Positions 1 through 10,992 of a DNA stretch of 64,000 nt are shown here, piece by piece. Every line of letters begins with the position of its first letter. Within the stretch, counting starts at the first letter, position 1. A program made the position numbers and the translations under genes. Where the stretch lies: the NCBI GenBank assembly GCA_013368315.1, contig JAACJM010000023.1, forward strand, positions 62,001-126,000, written 5' to 3'. The DNA comes from Tetrapyrgos nigripes (Eukaryota; Basidiomycota; Agaricomycetes; Agaricales; Campanellaceae). The notes beneath the pieces are model-generated. The model had not been told where the DNA came from and made no database searches. It was given only the letters and a program-made list of their open reading frames with translations.

Positions 1-33
1 CAATGGACCCGAGACTTTCTACATAAAACCACC

Positions 34-220
34 ATGCGACATGACGTCCGCTTCTTCGACATTAATACACGGCATTGGCTTTCTGCATCCCAATTTCCAG
101 CGCCTGCTTCTGACGCCTTTATTCCCCGAGCGCGTTACGCCCATCTCTCCTCCATAACTTCAGATCAACTATTCATCATTGGCGGTCAAGATTTTTTCAA
201 CACATGGCTGGACGACATAT
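34..220 (+). pseudogene. Kelch/galactose-oxidase-type beta-propeller fragment
   Basis: About 62 residues match one blade and a half of the Kelch-repeat propeller proteins common in Agaricomycetes. The telling stretch is RARYAHLSS followed by LFIIGGQDFFNTWLDDIC, where the GG doublet and the W are blade hallmarks. The similarity stops at about position 220, in mid-blade, where the next expected residues would begin another strand. From there the DNA matches a different gene on the other strand. It is therefore a fragment and not a working gene, unless an intron rescues it, for which I see no signal. Such propellers act in protein-protein contacts; no catalytic residue is visible here. Confidence 0.6.
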
Positions 221-469
221 GTCAAGATCCATCCAGTGGACATATTCCTCTACCATAAGCTCAGGGATGTCTCCGAGTAGCCTGGTATGGGGTATCAACT
301 CTAGTCGGCTTGTATTGGACTGGGCTTGGACGATCAATTCGTCGTCGCGCAGACCAAAGTGAATCTGACATTTCATGTTAGCCAAATAAGATGTAATGGA
401 CTTGCTCGACTCACTCAATAACCGTTGATTTGACCACGACTGGAGAATGCGAGACCGGCCATGTTCCAT
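221..469 (-). pseudogene. Possible fragment of a large DUF3638-type protein
   Basis: On the reverse strand a stretch reads IPHTRLLGDIPELMVEEYVHWMDL. From memory, this resembles the segment before an EFRP motif in very large basidiomycete proteins carrying DUF3638/DUF3645 (ubiquitin-hydrolase-like). The resemblance ends right at the junction with the Kelch scrap at about 220, so the fragment is cut. A possible intron lies near 400, because the first residues after the start codon do not fit. The assignment rests on a short motif and is tentative; it could be another large fungal protein. Confidence 0.35.
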
Positions 470-925
470 ACACCTCTCTTGGGTGTAGTTGTAAAGATAA
501 CCCCTCTCTCTTTCCTAGGGACATCTTTCCACACTTCTCGTTCCCAGTTGATAACATCAAGCGCTCGTTGAAGATGATCTATGGCGACTACGAAATCGAG
601 TTCGATTCGCTCCCCCACTCCCCGCTCCCCCGATTACCGATGGTGCTTCATTCCATCCGTTATTACCAGAGCTTTGAAATGTTGCGCATGTACTGAAAAA
701 TGTATAAGAACTCAGGAACATCCACAAAAGAACACTCACCAGCCTGCTATACAATTCCAGTTCAACTCGTCGAGCAACAATACAATAGTTGAGTACACAT
801 GGGAATGGCTGTTTTGAAGGGCCAATGAAAAGACCAGCTATGACCCTCTATGACCATGCCTTAGGTTTTCATGTGAAAGACCGGTAAACAAGGTTAACCG
901 ACAGAATACAAAGAACACACTGTAG
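470..925. other. No gene recognised
   Basis: Short open frames on both strands overlap each other and carry no recognisable motif. I see no repeat or RNA gene here. Confidence 0.5.
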
Positions 926-3900
926 CAACGAGAAGGGATAATCTCCAGATCCTTTCTTACTGCAGCCCTGAGCTACGCTAGGGCCAACAAGCCAGTGGTC
1001 TGCCATTGTTCCAAATGTGGAAACCTAACGTACGAGAAAGACGGTGAACGTCACCCTGGCCAACAGGTCAGCAGGAAGAAGGGCCGAACATCAAAAGAAC
1101 GAAAACTTGCAGGCTTTACGAGCCAAAGCCAAGGCGGATGGCTCGGATGCGGATGACTCAGATGACGATGAGGATTCTGCAGGGAGGGTCAGGACCGCAG
1201 AAGAGGAATGCAGTGTGTAGTTTTCACTCACCTTCGAAAATGAACATCTCTTCTCATACTCCTCATCTCTTTCCCAGAGAAGAGTATGTCAACAATAACG
1301 TATATGACGGCTCTCCTTGCAGTGTGGCTTAATCTGCGTGGTGGTGCCAGTCGTAGCACTACTGGTGTTGTTCTCCACAGCATTGCCCTCATTCTAACAA
1401 CAGCATTCCACATCATTTCCATTACGGTGCTGCAACGTCTTGGTTATGACATCAATATCCAGGCGCCGCACACTCCTCGAGATGTTCGTTCTACTTACAG
1501 CTCTCTACAAATCAAACCAACCATCATCCGCACCGTCTGCTGTCCCAAGTGCTTCGCACTCTATCCCCTCACGCCAAACCTCCCCGATCATTGTCTTTGG
1601 AAGCGAGGAGTAAATGTAAAGAAAGCCTGTGAAACACCGTTGAAAACCAAAAGGAGAACTGGAAGAGGAGAAATTATCATTCCTAGGCAGTTGTATAATA
1701 CCCAATGTTTCAGGTCATGGCTCGAGTTCTTTCTGAAACGTCCAGGGATTGAGGAGATGATCATCAAGTCCTATAATCCCCCGTCCTCTCCTGATGGCAA
1801 CGTGCGGGATACCTGGCAAAGCAGAGCTTGGCACATGCGGCCAGATTTTCCTCTACGATCAGGCCATCTCACATTCTCTCTGTATGTCGATTGGTTCAAC
1901 CCGTTTACTAATAAAATTGCTGGTAAAATTGTATCCTGCAGTGCTATCCTCCTCTGCTGCATGAACCTCCCCCCTGAACTCCGCTATCTTCCCGAAAACA
2001 CCTTCATCGTTGCGATCACCCCCGGCCCTAAATCTCCAGATGTCACCACTATTTCTCATATCCTGCGTCCTCTCGTCGAGTCGCTCAACACTCATTGGCA
2101 TGGCGTTACGATACAGACACATCTTCATCCTACAGGAACATTTATCCGTATTATGGTGATTCCACTCATTGCCGATCTGGAAGCTATGCGAAAGATAACA
2201 GGCTTTCTATCACATAGCGCTAAGCTTTACTGCTCATGGTGCTTGGGTCTCCATTCAGACATAGAATGCCTGGATCTGGATAAATACCCATTGCGGAATC
2301 GAGCAAGGATAAGGGAGCAGGTGGGCGAGTGGTTGGCAGAGCCGAGGTTGGGACATCAGAATACTATTGCATCAAAGAACGGTGTGCGCTGGACATCACT
2401 CCATGACCTTGAATACTTCGATCCTGTGAAGCACGTCGTGCTTGGGTTTATGCACAATACGCTCGAAGGCATTCTGCAAGATCATTTGCGGGAGCGATGG
2501 GGTATTGGGAAGAAGGAGAAGGAGAAGGGAAAGGGAAAAGGCAAGAAAAAGGGCGACAACAACGACAACAACAACCACAACCACAACCACAACCACAACC
2601 ACAACCACAACGACGGCAATGATGATGAACTTGAGGAGGAGTATGAGGATGGGACTTATGATGCGGACACAGATTTGCGTGAGTTGACAGAGGAAAGCGA
2701 GGAAGAGGCCACAAAGACCGGAAATGATGAGGACAGAGTGACCATTATGCCTACTCGGCTCCGGTCTCGGGCTTCGAGGAGCAGCTCTCAAGCACCATCA
2801 AGCAGCTCTGAAGCACCATCATTAACATCATGGCAGGACTTCGCGTCAATGCCAGGCATTTATCCGCCTCGATACCCCGTACTCTCAGACGAAGAAGCTG
2901 CCACTGAGAGACCTTCCTCACCTACACCTCAACCTGATGACCTTGGCTCGGATGACAGAGACTATAGTCCTAATCCCAATCCAGCCCCTGATGATCTACC
3001 TTTCAACTTCAATGGCGAATGGCTGAAGAGTATCAGAACATGTATACAATCTGTCTCCTTGCCCACCCGCACTCACCGACCTCCCGGTAATCTAGGTGAA
3101 GCGAGTCATGGAAAGCTAAAGGCGAAGGAGTATCTAGACCTCTTCACCATCTTCTTTCCTCTTATCCTGCCTGAGATCTGGAGCAGGAATCCAACGAGCA
3201 CACATGAAAAAGCATTGCTTCATAACTTCTATCATCTGGTAGCGTCCACGAATATTATTGCGGCGTACTCAACCTCTGACCAGGAGGCTGATGCATACAC
3301 GTATCATTATACGGAATATCGCAGAACGAGAGCAGAAATCTTCGCTGGTGCGCCATCGAAACCAAACCATCATTACGCTATGCACAATGGAGAATTGCTC
3401 AAGTACTGGGGACCGCTCACTCTCGTCAGCGAGTTTCCTGGAGAGGCAATGAACGGGATGCTGCAGAAGACCAAAACCAACCGGCAAATGTGTCAGTTCA
3501 TCAATTACTGTTACATATTGCAGAGTGGGCTCACCAAGGAATTTTTCATAGATGATATGGACTATACGATGCTGAGGCAAATGTGTAGACGGGGGCGTTA
3601 CAATGCTCTGGTTTCAGATGATCAGTTGCAAAGCTCACAAGTGAAAGCCATGACGCACCTTTTATCTCCCACCACCTCAAAGCCTTTGAAAGACACCAAC
3701 CTCCGACCAGTAACCACTGCTGAGATAGTGAAGATCAGCAAGAAGTCAGAAAGCATATCAAAGACAGATTACAACCTTTTATTTGCTTATCTCTCTGAGC
3801 ATACAGAACATCCCTGGCGACATGCCAATCACCTTCCTCATCCTCCCAAATCACTGATTCTATCCAAGACCGTAGCAACTCTAGAACATTTCCAGCACCA

Positions 3901-4282
3901 AGGTCACACCTATAGCACAGCTGGCGCACATGTCGGAAACAGCGCCATCCAGTTTTATGATCGTCGGGATGTTCACACTGGGACCATACAGCGCATCTTT
4001 CAGATTCCAATAGAAGAGCGAGAAGCTCATCAACTACGCCTTTTCATTGTAGTTTCAGTGGATCAGCCATTGTCAATATTGGAACAACAAAGCTTACCAT
4101 TTCATGATTATCCATGTTTTAACATCAGAGTGGTAAATGGAGAGCCTTCCCAGCACTTCGCAATCGTTGAACCACCAGACATCATATCCCATGTAGTTGT
4201 ATACCCACGTCCTGCAGGAACCTATCTTATTGCTAGGAAAACGAAGGCCATATGTCTATCGTTAAATAGAGGGAGATATTAG
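926..4282 (+). CDS. Tnp2-like DNA transposase (CACTA/CMC group), nearly intact
   Basis: This is a transposase of the Tnp2 type seen in many copies in Agaricomycetes. An N-terminal Cys-His patch (CHCSKC at 1001) comes first. Intron 1 (1067-1112) and intron 2 (1213-1322) have good GT-AG ends and keep frame; between them lies an acidic stretch (KADGSDADDSDDDED). The main exon from 1323 runs uninterrupted to the stop at 4282. Family marks include CCPKCFALYPL, RSGHLTFSLYVDWFNPF, ELRYLPENTFIVAITPGPK, YCSWCLGLH, DLEYFDPVKHVVLGFMHNTLEG and, late, GEAMNGMLQKTKTNRQ. A low-complexity insert (Lys-rich, His-Asn repeat, acidic and Ser-rich, about residues 395-570 of the main exon) separates the two conserved halves. 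The true start is not visible: a stop at 923-925 bounds the frame and no ATG follows before the Cys patch, so a further 5' exon is likely. The main exon carries no break, so this copy may be fairly young. Confidence 0.85.
2575..2610 (+). repeat. (CCACAA)6 microsatellite coding a His-Asn run
   Basis: Six perfect CCACAA units inside the Tnp2 exon encode alternating His-Asn, next to Lys-rich (2515-2550) and Asp/Glu-rich stretches. The unit length is a multiple of three, so length changes do not break the frame. It lies in the variable insert between the two conserved transposase halves. Confidence 0.9.
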
Positions 4283-4493
4283 TCAATAATTACTACACAT
4301 AATAAACATACGTTGCACCCACCTCTGGAGTTTCCTTTGTCCATAAATAATTGCCGAAGAGATACCACCAAGCCTGTGACGGGATGGAAGACAGCGCCAG
4401 GAAGCAACTACATCTCACAAAGCCACAAATGCTCCAATGCTGATTTACAACGATTTGATACCATTCTTCATTGACAACTGCATAGACTGATGG

Positions 4494-5826
4494 TTACAGA
4501 GCAAAGACGTCCACTGAATGTATCCCGCTGACCCTCGCTACCATCTCATTGTGAATATCAGATGCCTTGCAGAAACTCAATCCATCACCAACAACATTCC
4601 ATGTCCTCGGAACAAACTGTCCCAGTGCAGCAGTATCCGGGTCCACAGCATCATAAAAGTGACTTGCAGCTATCATAATTCTGGATAAGGGCCTCTGCTC
4701 TAACAGTTCCAACAGAGTGTCGTCCAAAGCCTGACATTCCGTGGCATTGGATGTTTCCATGGACAGACACAACTCACAGAGATGAGAGGTGCAAGCGATC
4801 TCAGATATCACTTTGAGTCTGATAGGCAGTGGAACAGAAGGTTGGATAGTTGTGCCGAGTATGGAGAGGCACTCGAGTTTGTGCATCACGCCAAAATTGA
4901 TCTGAATAGCGTCTATACATTGTTTTCAGCACAAGCTTGGATGATGGTATATAAGACCTGACTTACCAATGATGGATGCGTGCCACGCTAGGAGCTTCAG
5001 GGAAGAGGCTTGTCTGTTCAGAAAGTTGACGATAGCGCCTTCCAACAGATATTGAGTGATGGAGAGGGAGCTTATCCCAGTGACCGAGAAGTGTTGGAAG
5101 ACGTCAATCATTCCCCAGCAGTAGCTGAGGGAGAGCGTGAGATTGTCGAATTCAAGGTGACCTGGAGCAGCATCTGCAAAGTCACTCGGGCTAAAAGGTT
5201 CCCCAAGCACTATGCAACGGCTACAGGTCAAAGTTTTTAGCTTGCGAGGGTCGACACCCTGTAGAAAGCCTATCCAAGCTTCTAGCCAACCACACAGATT
5301 TTCGAAGCACGAGATGGCTCAAGTTCTCGAACCTGACAACCTCGGAGGCCTTCCTAGTGAGCAGAATGTGCTCAGAGAGCATCATAGAACCCGAGAGCTC
5401 CAGGTACGTGATTTGGGTGAAAGATGTGTCCTGGATTAGCTGGTAGTAGCGGCATAGAGGAAGATCGACGGAGAGATGTTGGAAATTTGCGACATTACAC
5501 AACCGCTGGTTGAGGACACCCTGTTGTTCGGCGCGGCGGAGGATGTGCCACGATAGTCTGCATAGTCCCCTTTTATACAGTTCCTCAGACATTGGCTGCA
5601 GCCAGCTTCTGCATACCAAAGTACCCACTTTGAGAGAGTCGATAGTCTCACAATGAGACGCTATAAGTAGGAGCAGTTCAGCAGGTAGCTGAGGGGCTGA
5701 GTTGCGTATAAGTAGGAGCAGTTTAGGTAGCTGAGGGACTGAGTTGCGTACAGTCCGGACGAAGTGATTCCAGACGGGTTTAATCCGAAGGTCTTCAGGT
5801 TTACGCGATGGCAGCGCAAGCGTCAA
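4494..5826 (-). pseudogene. F-box/LRR-like protein, frameshifted
   Basis: The reverse strand encodes an F-box (LPAELLLLIASHCETIDSLKVGTLVCRSWLQP, where PxEL..LI and LVCRSW are the signature), followed by leucine-rich segments typical of the big basidiomycete F-box families that recruit SCF ubiquitin ligase. From 5826 the frame is open to about 5297. There a single-base shift (near the Val-Trp codons) moves the sensible reading into the next frame, which runs from CGWLEAWIGFLQGVDPRKLKTLTCSRC to about 4973. A 54-bp intron with GTAAGT...TAG ends lies near 4919-4972, and the last exon ends at 4494. Apart from the one shift it reads well, so it is either a recent pseudogene or carries a sequence error. 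The N-terminus contains an in-frame duplication, annotated separately. Confidence 0.6.
5662..5748 (-). repeat. In-frame 42-45 bp tandem duplication at the F-box gene N-terminus
   Basis: Copy A (5662-5706) and copy B (5707-5748) differ by a 3-base indel and a few substitutions. Both encode a variant of RNSxPQLPxxLLLLI, so the start of the F-box motif is doubled without losing frame. Confidence 0.8.
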
Positions 5827-5877
5827 TCTGAGAGTGTTTCTTCAAAACTTGCTGAGATGAAGAAATGAAAGTACTAC

Positions 5878-6448
5878 TCACATTTCATTTCCCTTGTAAC
5901 ACAGTTTAACTCTGTCTCCCTCGACCGAGACATAGCCTCGCGAGGCCATCTTGGTGATATTGATCCAGACCATTTCCTTCCGGTGAGTAGGAAGTTTCTT
6001 TGAGAGAAGACGGGCGTGATTTCGAACAGGAGGATAGAGGTCGGATTGTGAAAGCGCGTCTGAACAGAGGAGAGGAACTATGGCGAGCCATGTCACTGAA
6101 TGGCAAGTGAGGTTAATCAAAGAGAAGAAGTCTGAAGAACTGCTAATACGTACATAGGGCATAGCCAAGCGATCCTGGCAATGTGAGCCGTTGATGATTT
6201 GGGTTCTTGGGCATTCTGAAGAGGAAGCCTGTGTATGTAGGGAAAGTTGAAGAAGCAATTGGTGCCAGTGGTAAGGAAAGGCGTCTTTTGAAGCCTCTGT
6301 GGTGGCCATATTGCTCAAAGGGAGCTCTGAGAGCTGCCTGAATAGCCGCTTGATCGATTGCATTTTTGAACACCGGAAGACAAAGAACAGCCGTTACTAT
6401 TGGGTAGGCTGTCGAGGAAGGAGAGAAGGAGCAAGCGAACGGGTTCAT
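5878..6448 (-). CDS. Unrecognised reading frame upstream of the F-box gene
   Basis: A reverse-strand open frame of 161 residues (6363-5878) overlaps another of 101 residues (6448-6143) in a different phase. The last 60 residues of the first (from LYPPVRNHARLLSKKLP to the GNEM end) look protein-like, and a GTGAGT follows at the end, so this could be 5' exons spliced to the F-box gene after 5826 or a separate small gene. I do not recognise the family. There is no signal peptide or clear domain. Confidence 0.25.
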
Positions 6449-6461
6449 CCTTGACTGAAAA
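6409..6461. repeat. Dispersed repeat, copy 1 (pairs with 7400-7453)
   Basis: A 53-bp stretch beginning CTGTCGAGGAAGGAGAG recurs at 7400-7453 in the same orientation with a few mismatches. Related CTGTCGAGG words recur inside the foldback element at 7641-8242, so all may derive from one element. Confidence 0.6.
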
Positions 6462-6598
6462 GAGAGAAAAAAAGAATAAGTTTGGGAGCATCAGGAAACT
6501 GAGGGCACGTACCTGCTCAGATATCCAGCTCACTGATTCCAAACTTTCCCGGCGAACCAGAAGGGCAACGACGGAATTAGAAGTAGGTAAAGTAACCT

Positions 6599-6695
6599 GG
6601 CCATCTGGTGTAGTCGGTAACGCACCCATTGACTGTGAGACTCTATTTCCGGTTCTCAAAATGGGAGATGACAGGTTCAAGTCCTGTGATGGCCA
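6599..6695 (+). tRNA. tRNA gene with an interrupted anticodon loop, isotype unresolved
   Basis: The cloverleaf can be drawn by hand. The acceptor stem GGCCATC/GATGGCC pairs in all 7 positions. The D stem is GTGT/ACGC with loop AGTCGGTA. The anticodon stem is CCCAT (6625-6629)/ATGGG (6661-6665). The variable loop is AGATG. The T stem ACAGG/CCTGT encloses the invariant loop TTCAAGT, and the discriminator is A (6695). Between the two halves of the anticodon stem lie 31 bases (6630-6660) instead of 7, which implies an intron of about 24 bases; TGAGA and TCTCA inside it can pair. I cannot place a uridine-33 cleanly, so I do not name the amino acid. It may be a degenerate copy. Confidence 0.65.
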
Positions 6696-6753
6696 TGTGC
6701 TTTCAATTCTTTCAGCATTTTTTCCCCCCTTTTTCTTTCATCCTAGATTTTGA

Positions 6754-7640
6754 AGTGGATTCTTCACAAGTAATATATATAATATCGACTATATCCCAAG
6801 ATCCCTCCTTATGGTAATGAGTTTCGGAGAACCTCAACATTGCACTGAGGAAGAAGACTCCAGCAGATGGGAGCCTTCTAAGCGTTCCGCTGGCGTCTAC
6901 ACACTGCGTAGTGTCTCGGAGATTGGAAGGTTATAGAGGCTGCAGAGAATTGCGGGATCAGCATTTTTCAGAGTATTGATAAGCAAGACTCATACCAAGG
7001 GTAGTTATCGAAAGGGATTGGTTGGTTACAGAGGCTGGCCCAGGTGAGACCGCTATACAGCCACATCAAAAGGTAGTGGTAGTTTGTCGTTTGCGGACCT
7101 GCGGCCACGGCATATAGTCTGCATCGATGTTACTGGGCACCTCGGCCTCGGCCCTGGAATGAGAAGAATTGCCAACATGTACGAGACAGGGCAAGACAAC
7201 AGGCCGGCGCATCGCACCAGGAGAAACCTTTGAGGGGTAATCCGCCGCACTAAGTGCGTCACCTTTCCCATCCGAGAATCCGATTTAGCGATGCTTCAGT
7301 AATATCTAGATGCCATAGTTTAACGTCTTTTCAGACGCATCATGGGGTTTGGTTGGCTGCAGGGGCTCACCGGGACACAGCGTGTTCAGTCACTTCATCC
7401 TGTCGAGGAAGGAGAGAAGGAGCAAGCGAAAAAGTTCACACTTGATTAAAAATATGTTTGGGGACAGGTAAAGTCCAGCGACGACTATGGGCTTGAAACG
7501 GCTGGGACGGCTGGGACAGCCGCACAACCTGTGATGCAGACCAATGAGAAGGAATGTCAGTACCTAGATAACGGTCAACAAACGAGGGAAGGAAGGAAAA
7601 CGCACCGTATACATAGCTTCAAGCGTATACCAGTAGTATT
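6754..7640. other. No gene recognised
   Basis: Only short, mutually overlapping frames are seen. The second copy of a dispersed repeat lies at 7400-7453. Nothing else is supported. Confidence 0.5.
7400..7453. repeat. Dispersed repeat, copy 2 (pairs with 6409-6461)
   Basis: Same-orientation relative of 6409-6461. It is followed by sequence unlike that after copy 1, so this is a short shared segment and not a long duplication. Confidence 0.6.
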
Positions 7641-8242
7641 GCTGTGACCCAGCACAGCTACTCAAAAGTAACTGTGCAAGTACAACTGACCCAAAGGTAC
7701 AGTTGCCAGTGACCGAAAGAATTCAGGTCACTGGTTGCAGGGTGCTATGAGGCAGGATCCTGGAGGCGAAGCTGGAGGGTATGCTGTCGAGGAAGCCGTT
7801 ACTGTTCAGTAGGCTGTCGAGGGAGCGGCGAGAGTGAACGAGGAAGCCGTTAGGCTGTCGCTGAGCCAGAAGCCAGCCCAGAGGGACGAGGCTGGTTGCT
7901 GGACTTGGATGGAAAAGTTGGCGTGACGCGAGACATCACACACATGGCTTGGGAACTGCTGACAAAGCCTGTTCCAGACCTTTCCTTCCAAAGTTTATCT
8001 CTACCTCATCAGCGCTTCCTTGACCGCCCAACGGCTTCTTCGACAGCGCCTTCCCATCCCTGCTCCCTTGACAGCCTACCCGGCTTCCTCAACAGCACAC
8101 CTCAAGTTTTCCTACCTCAGGACCTCCAACACTGATAGTGCCCTACAATTAGTGACTTGAATTCTTTCGGTCACTGGCAACTGTACCTGTGGGTCAGTTG
8201 TACTTGTGCAGCCACTTTTGAGTGTCTGCACTGTGTTACGGC
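7641..8242. mobile_element. Foldback element with long inverted repeats, non-coding
   Basis: The left arm (7641 to about 7870) and the right arm (about 8010-8242, reversed) match over most of their length. In the outer 90 bases nearly all positions agree, for example the shared run CCAGTGACCGAAAGAATTCA on the left against its complement near 8160-8180. The inner parts share CTGTCGAGG and GAGGAAGCCG words. The loop of roughly 140 bases codes for nothing. No clear target duplication was found at the ends. This is the shape of a foldback or MITE-like DNA element. Confidence 0.75.
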
Positions 8243-8381
8243 CTTCTGTGTCTCTGTCTAGATTATCACTTATTTTACAGTGAGTTGTGTCCTCTTTCAT
8301 TGGTTTTTCTTGTTACTGATATTCCTTCTCTTTTGCCTGCGATACAGTCCTACATAACTGTATCGCAGGCTATTCTAAACT

Positions 8382-10618
8382 ATGCGATGGTACCACAAGT
8401 CAACTACCGAGGTTCGTGACAATTACCCTTTACCTGACGTTGATACTAACACTACTTGATAACCCAGGGGAGAGCTGCGGCCAGTTCATCTGCAAGACCC
8501 CTTCCTACAGCTGAAGAACTCGATAAGAACCACAACCTCCTCTTGCACCGGCAGAGCAAGGGTATGTTGCTTACTTTCTTTCTTTCTTTTTTTTCTTGTA
8601 TTTAACACTTATGTCCTGTGCAGACACAGTTTCACCCGTTACTCCCCATGATGCCTCTCTGGCTGCTGTCCTTCCTGGGGGACGTTTTTTTTTCACCACA
8701 CTGTACCGCAATCTGGCTATTTACACCGTCAGTCCCGTCGTGGAGATGAAGATGCGTCGAGATTTTCGTTTCGGAGAGGATGACTATCTTCAATGGCCAC
8801 AGCAATGGTGCCTTCCCCTCTGCCACCTCGCTTGCATTCTTCGCAGGCTGCCGTCGGGCCACAAGTTCGATCTCATGTGGTGGATTCCCAAACCAGAGTT
8901 CTTTGTTGAGGAGCGTTGGGGTGTGGGGACCGGCTTGGGGAAACTGAAGGTGGAGAGGGCTTTGGAGCTGAGGGAATTGGTCACAGAATTACGTGCTAGA
9001 TGTGATAACTTTCTTACTCGCCACAGTAATCAAACCGAAATAGAACTAGCCCGACATTACTCTCAATGCCTCCATGAGCGCACTGTTCGCCTCAGTTCCC
9101 TGCTCATGAGTCAGCAGCAGATGGGTTACACCATTGCTTCTGTGCAGTGTCTCTTCCTGGAACTGCATGCCCTGCTAGAGTATTGTGAGGTTTTTCGCCC
9201 GCGGATGGAAGGGCAGAAAGATGGAAGCTCTGCTACAGTGCCAGCACCAGTTATCGGTGCCTACACCTCCAACCTCCAGCATGCAGAACTTCTGTTTTCG
9301 TGCAGGGCTTCCGTTTTGGTTCCTCCGTCCAGTACAGGATGTTCCATCAGTCTCTGTAGGCGAGCTAGCCAGCTTGGTCTCTGCTCAGGTTGTTTGTTGC
9401 CAGGATTTGCCGTATCCTGAGCCGGTCATCTTTCGCGGTGTTCCAGACACTCAGCGGCAGTACAACGCAATCCAGGATCACATGAACGCCGTCTTCAACA
9501 CTCAATCTCCTTTTGAGTCCTCTCAGGAGAGTCGTCTTGCTATAGCAGCGCCTTCAACGACAGTTCTTCGTGGACCTGACCGTACCCTGCCAGAACGGAA
9601 TCGGTCAGCCCCATGTAAGGGTTTCTATCTATATTTTCACCTTATACATCTTGACTGATTACAAAATAGATTCAAAAAAGTCCAAGAAGCCAGTCAAACC
9701 CACTGGATGTGACAAGTGGTTACTCCCAAGTCATCCATTGTTTCCTCCATTCTCACCTTGTTGGGCTTCAGCCCTTTCCCGAGTCAACCAGGAATACCCT
9801 CCGGACCCGGTTCAGGGCGGGTTTGCTTTTCCTGATCCCATCCTCTTCGTCTCCGTCACCAAAACCGAGAAAACCCGCATTTACTGCTGGAACTACCTGC
9901 AGTTTCGTGATATCCTTCTTTTCCGAGTAACTCAACCTTCCCCCACCCTCATTCCCAATTCTATATGGCGACCACTGTTGAACGGCGACTTCATCGCTCA
10001 GGACTCTTCGACAGCTTCGTCTTCAAAGGCAGGCAAAACTGCTTCCCAGAAAGCGTCTGCCCGTGAGTTCCTCGCCAACTGTCTGCTTTCTACCGGTGTC
10101 GATGTGAACCTGGAACATCCCCCTGCGACAGTCTCATGGAGAGGCTCTTCTTTTTCTTGGCCTGCGGATATTCCAGATGCCGTTGTCCGGGAAATTATAT
10201 ACGAGTTGTCTCATCTTAACTTCCGTTGCGAGCTGGCTGCCCTGGATAAAGCCATCGTCTCAAAATCCTGACTCCTGTTGAATCTCAACGTCGTTCCCAA
10301 CGTCTCTGTGATTGTTTCCAGGGCGCTGACATGACCAACATGCTTGTAGTGGGTTTCGACCGCTCAGATGAAGGGTTTGCCTCGGCAGTGCCTCTAATTC
10401 GGAAGGCAGTTTTATTTGCATTGCGAGACGTAATGAAGGACTGGCCGAAGTTCGAAGAGTGATTTCGGGATTTGAAGGGGGCTCGGGAGAACGCATTGTT
10501 GAATGATGCTCAATTACAAAGGTTTGAAAAAGAGATCGTTCACGCCTACTTGCAGTACTTTTTTGATATCTTTGGCCATGCCGCTGTTACTCCCCTTCGT
10601 CTTGAACTTTCAGCATGA
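8382..10618 (+). pseudogene. Agaricomycete-specific protein family of unknown function, broken copy
   Basis: I recognise this as a member of a large, uncharacterised family repeated in mushroom genomes; its role is unknown. It probably starts at ATG 8382, with an intron just after (donor near 8412, acceptor near 8468). A second exon (PLPTAEELDKNHNLLLHRQSK) is followed by an intron of about 60 bases and a long exon with family marks RNLAIYTVSPVV, QWCLPLCHLACILRRLP and PKPEFFVEERWGVGTGLG. A one-base shift near 9296 moves reading to RAGLPFWFLRPVQDV and PEPVIFRGVPDTQRQYNAIQDHMN. A further intron lies at about 9615-9670. The next exon ends at a shift near 10258, after which the correct frame continues (ILTPVESQRRSQRL) but meets an in-frame TGA near 10461 before finishing at 10618. 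Two shifts and one stop make it a pseudogene. Confidence 0.7.
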
Positions 10619-10835
10619 CATTCCTCGTATACGATATGATATGTGCTTGGACTTCAGTAATTTGCCATGCCTTTTTTGTGTATCAATCTTCCTTGCTATA
10701 ATACAAAAATGTTTCTATCGTGAACTGTTCAACATGTATCACTTGCTGGGTCACCGTGAAGGTGAATTGTAATGTATTAGAACGATTTAATCTAGTCCAG
10801 GTGTGTAAAGTTTGACGTCTCTGTCAAAAAAAAAA

Positions 10836-10970
10836 GTAACTGAAATGCATATCTAGGTTTTCGTGTATCTACCAGAAAGGTACTTGAAGGCTTTCGTGTA
10901 TACGGTACGTGAAGCGTCTATAGAAGTCAAAAAGTAACTGAAAATCATTTCTAGGCTTGCGTGTATTTGC
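10836..10970. repeat. Two copies of a 36-bp word about 90 bp apart
   Basis: AAAAGTAACTGAAA followed by ATCTAGG...CGTGTAT occurs near 10836 and again near 10929. It lies in the gap between two convergent genes and looks like a degenerate direct duplication. Confidence 0.6.
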
Positions 10971-10992
10971 CCCAATAAATTATTACTTGCCA

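Noticed and set aside
2396..2791. Reverse-strand and alternate-frame ORFs across the CCACAA repeat (poly-Val, poly-Thr, Cys-Gly runs)
   Set aside because: They are shadows of the microsatellite inside the Tnp2 exon.
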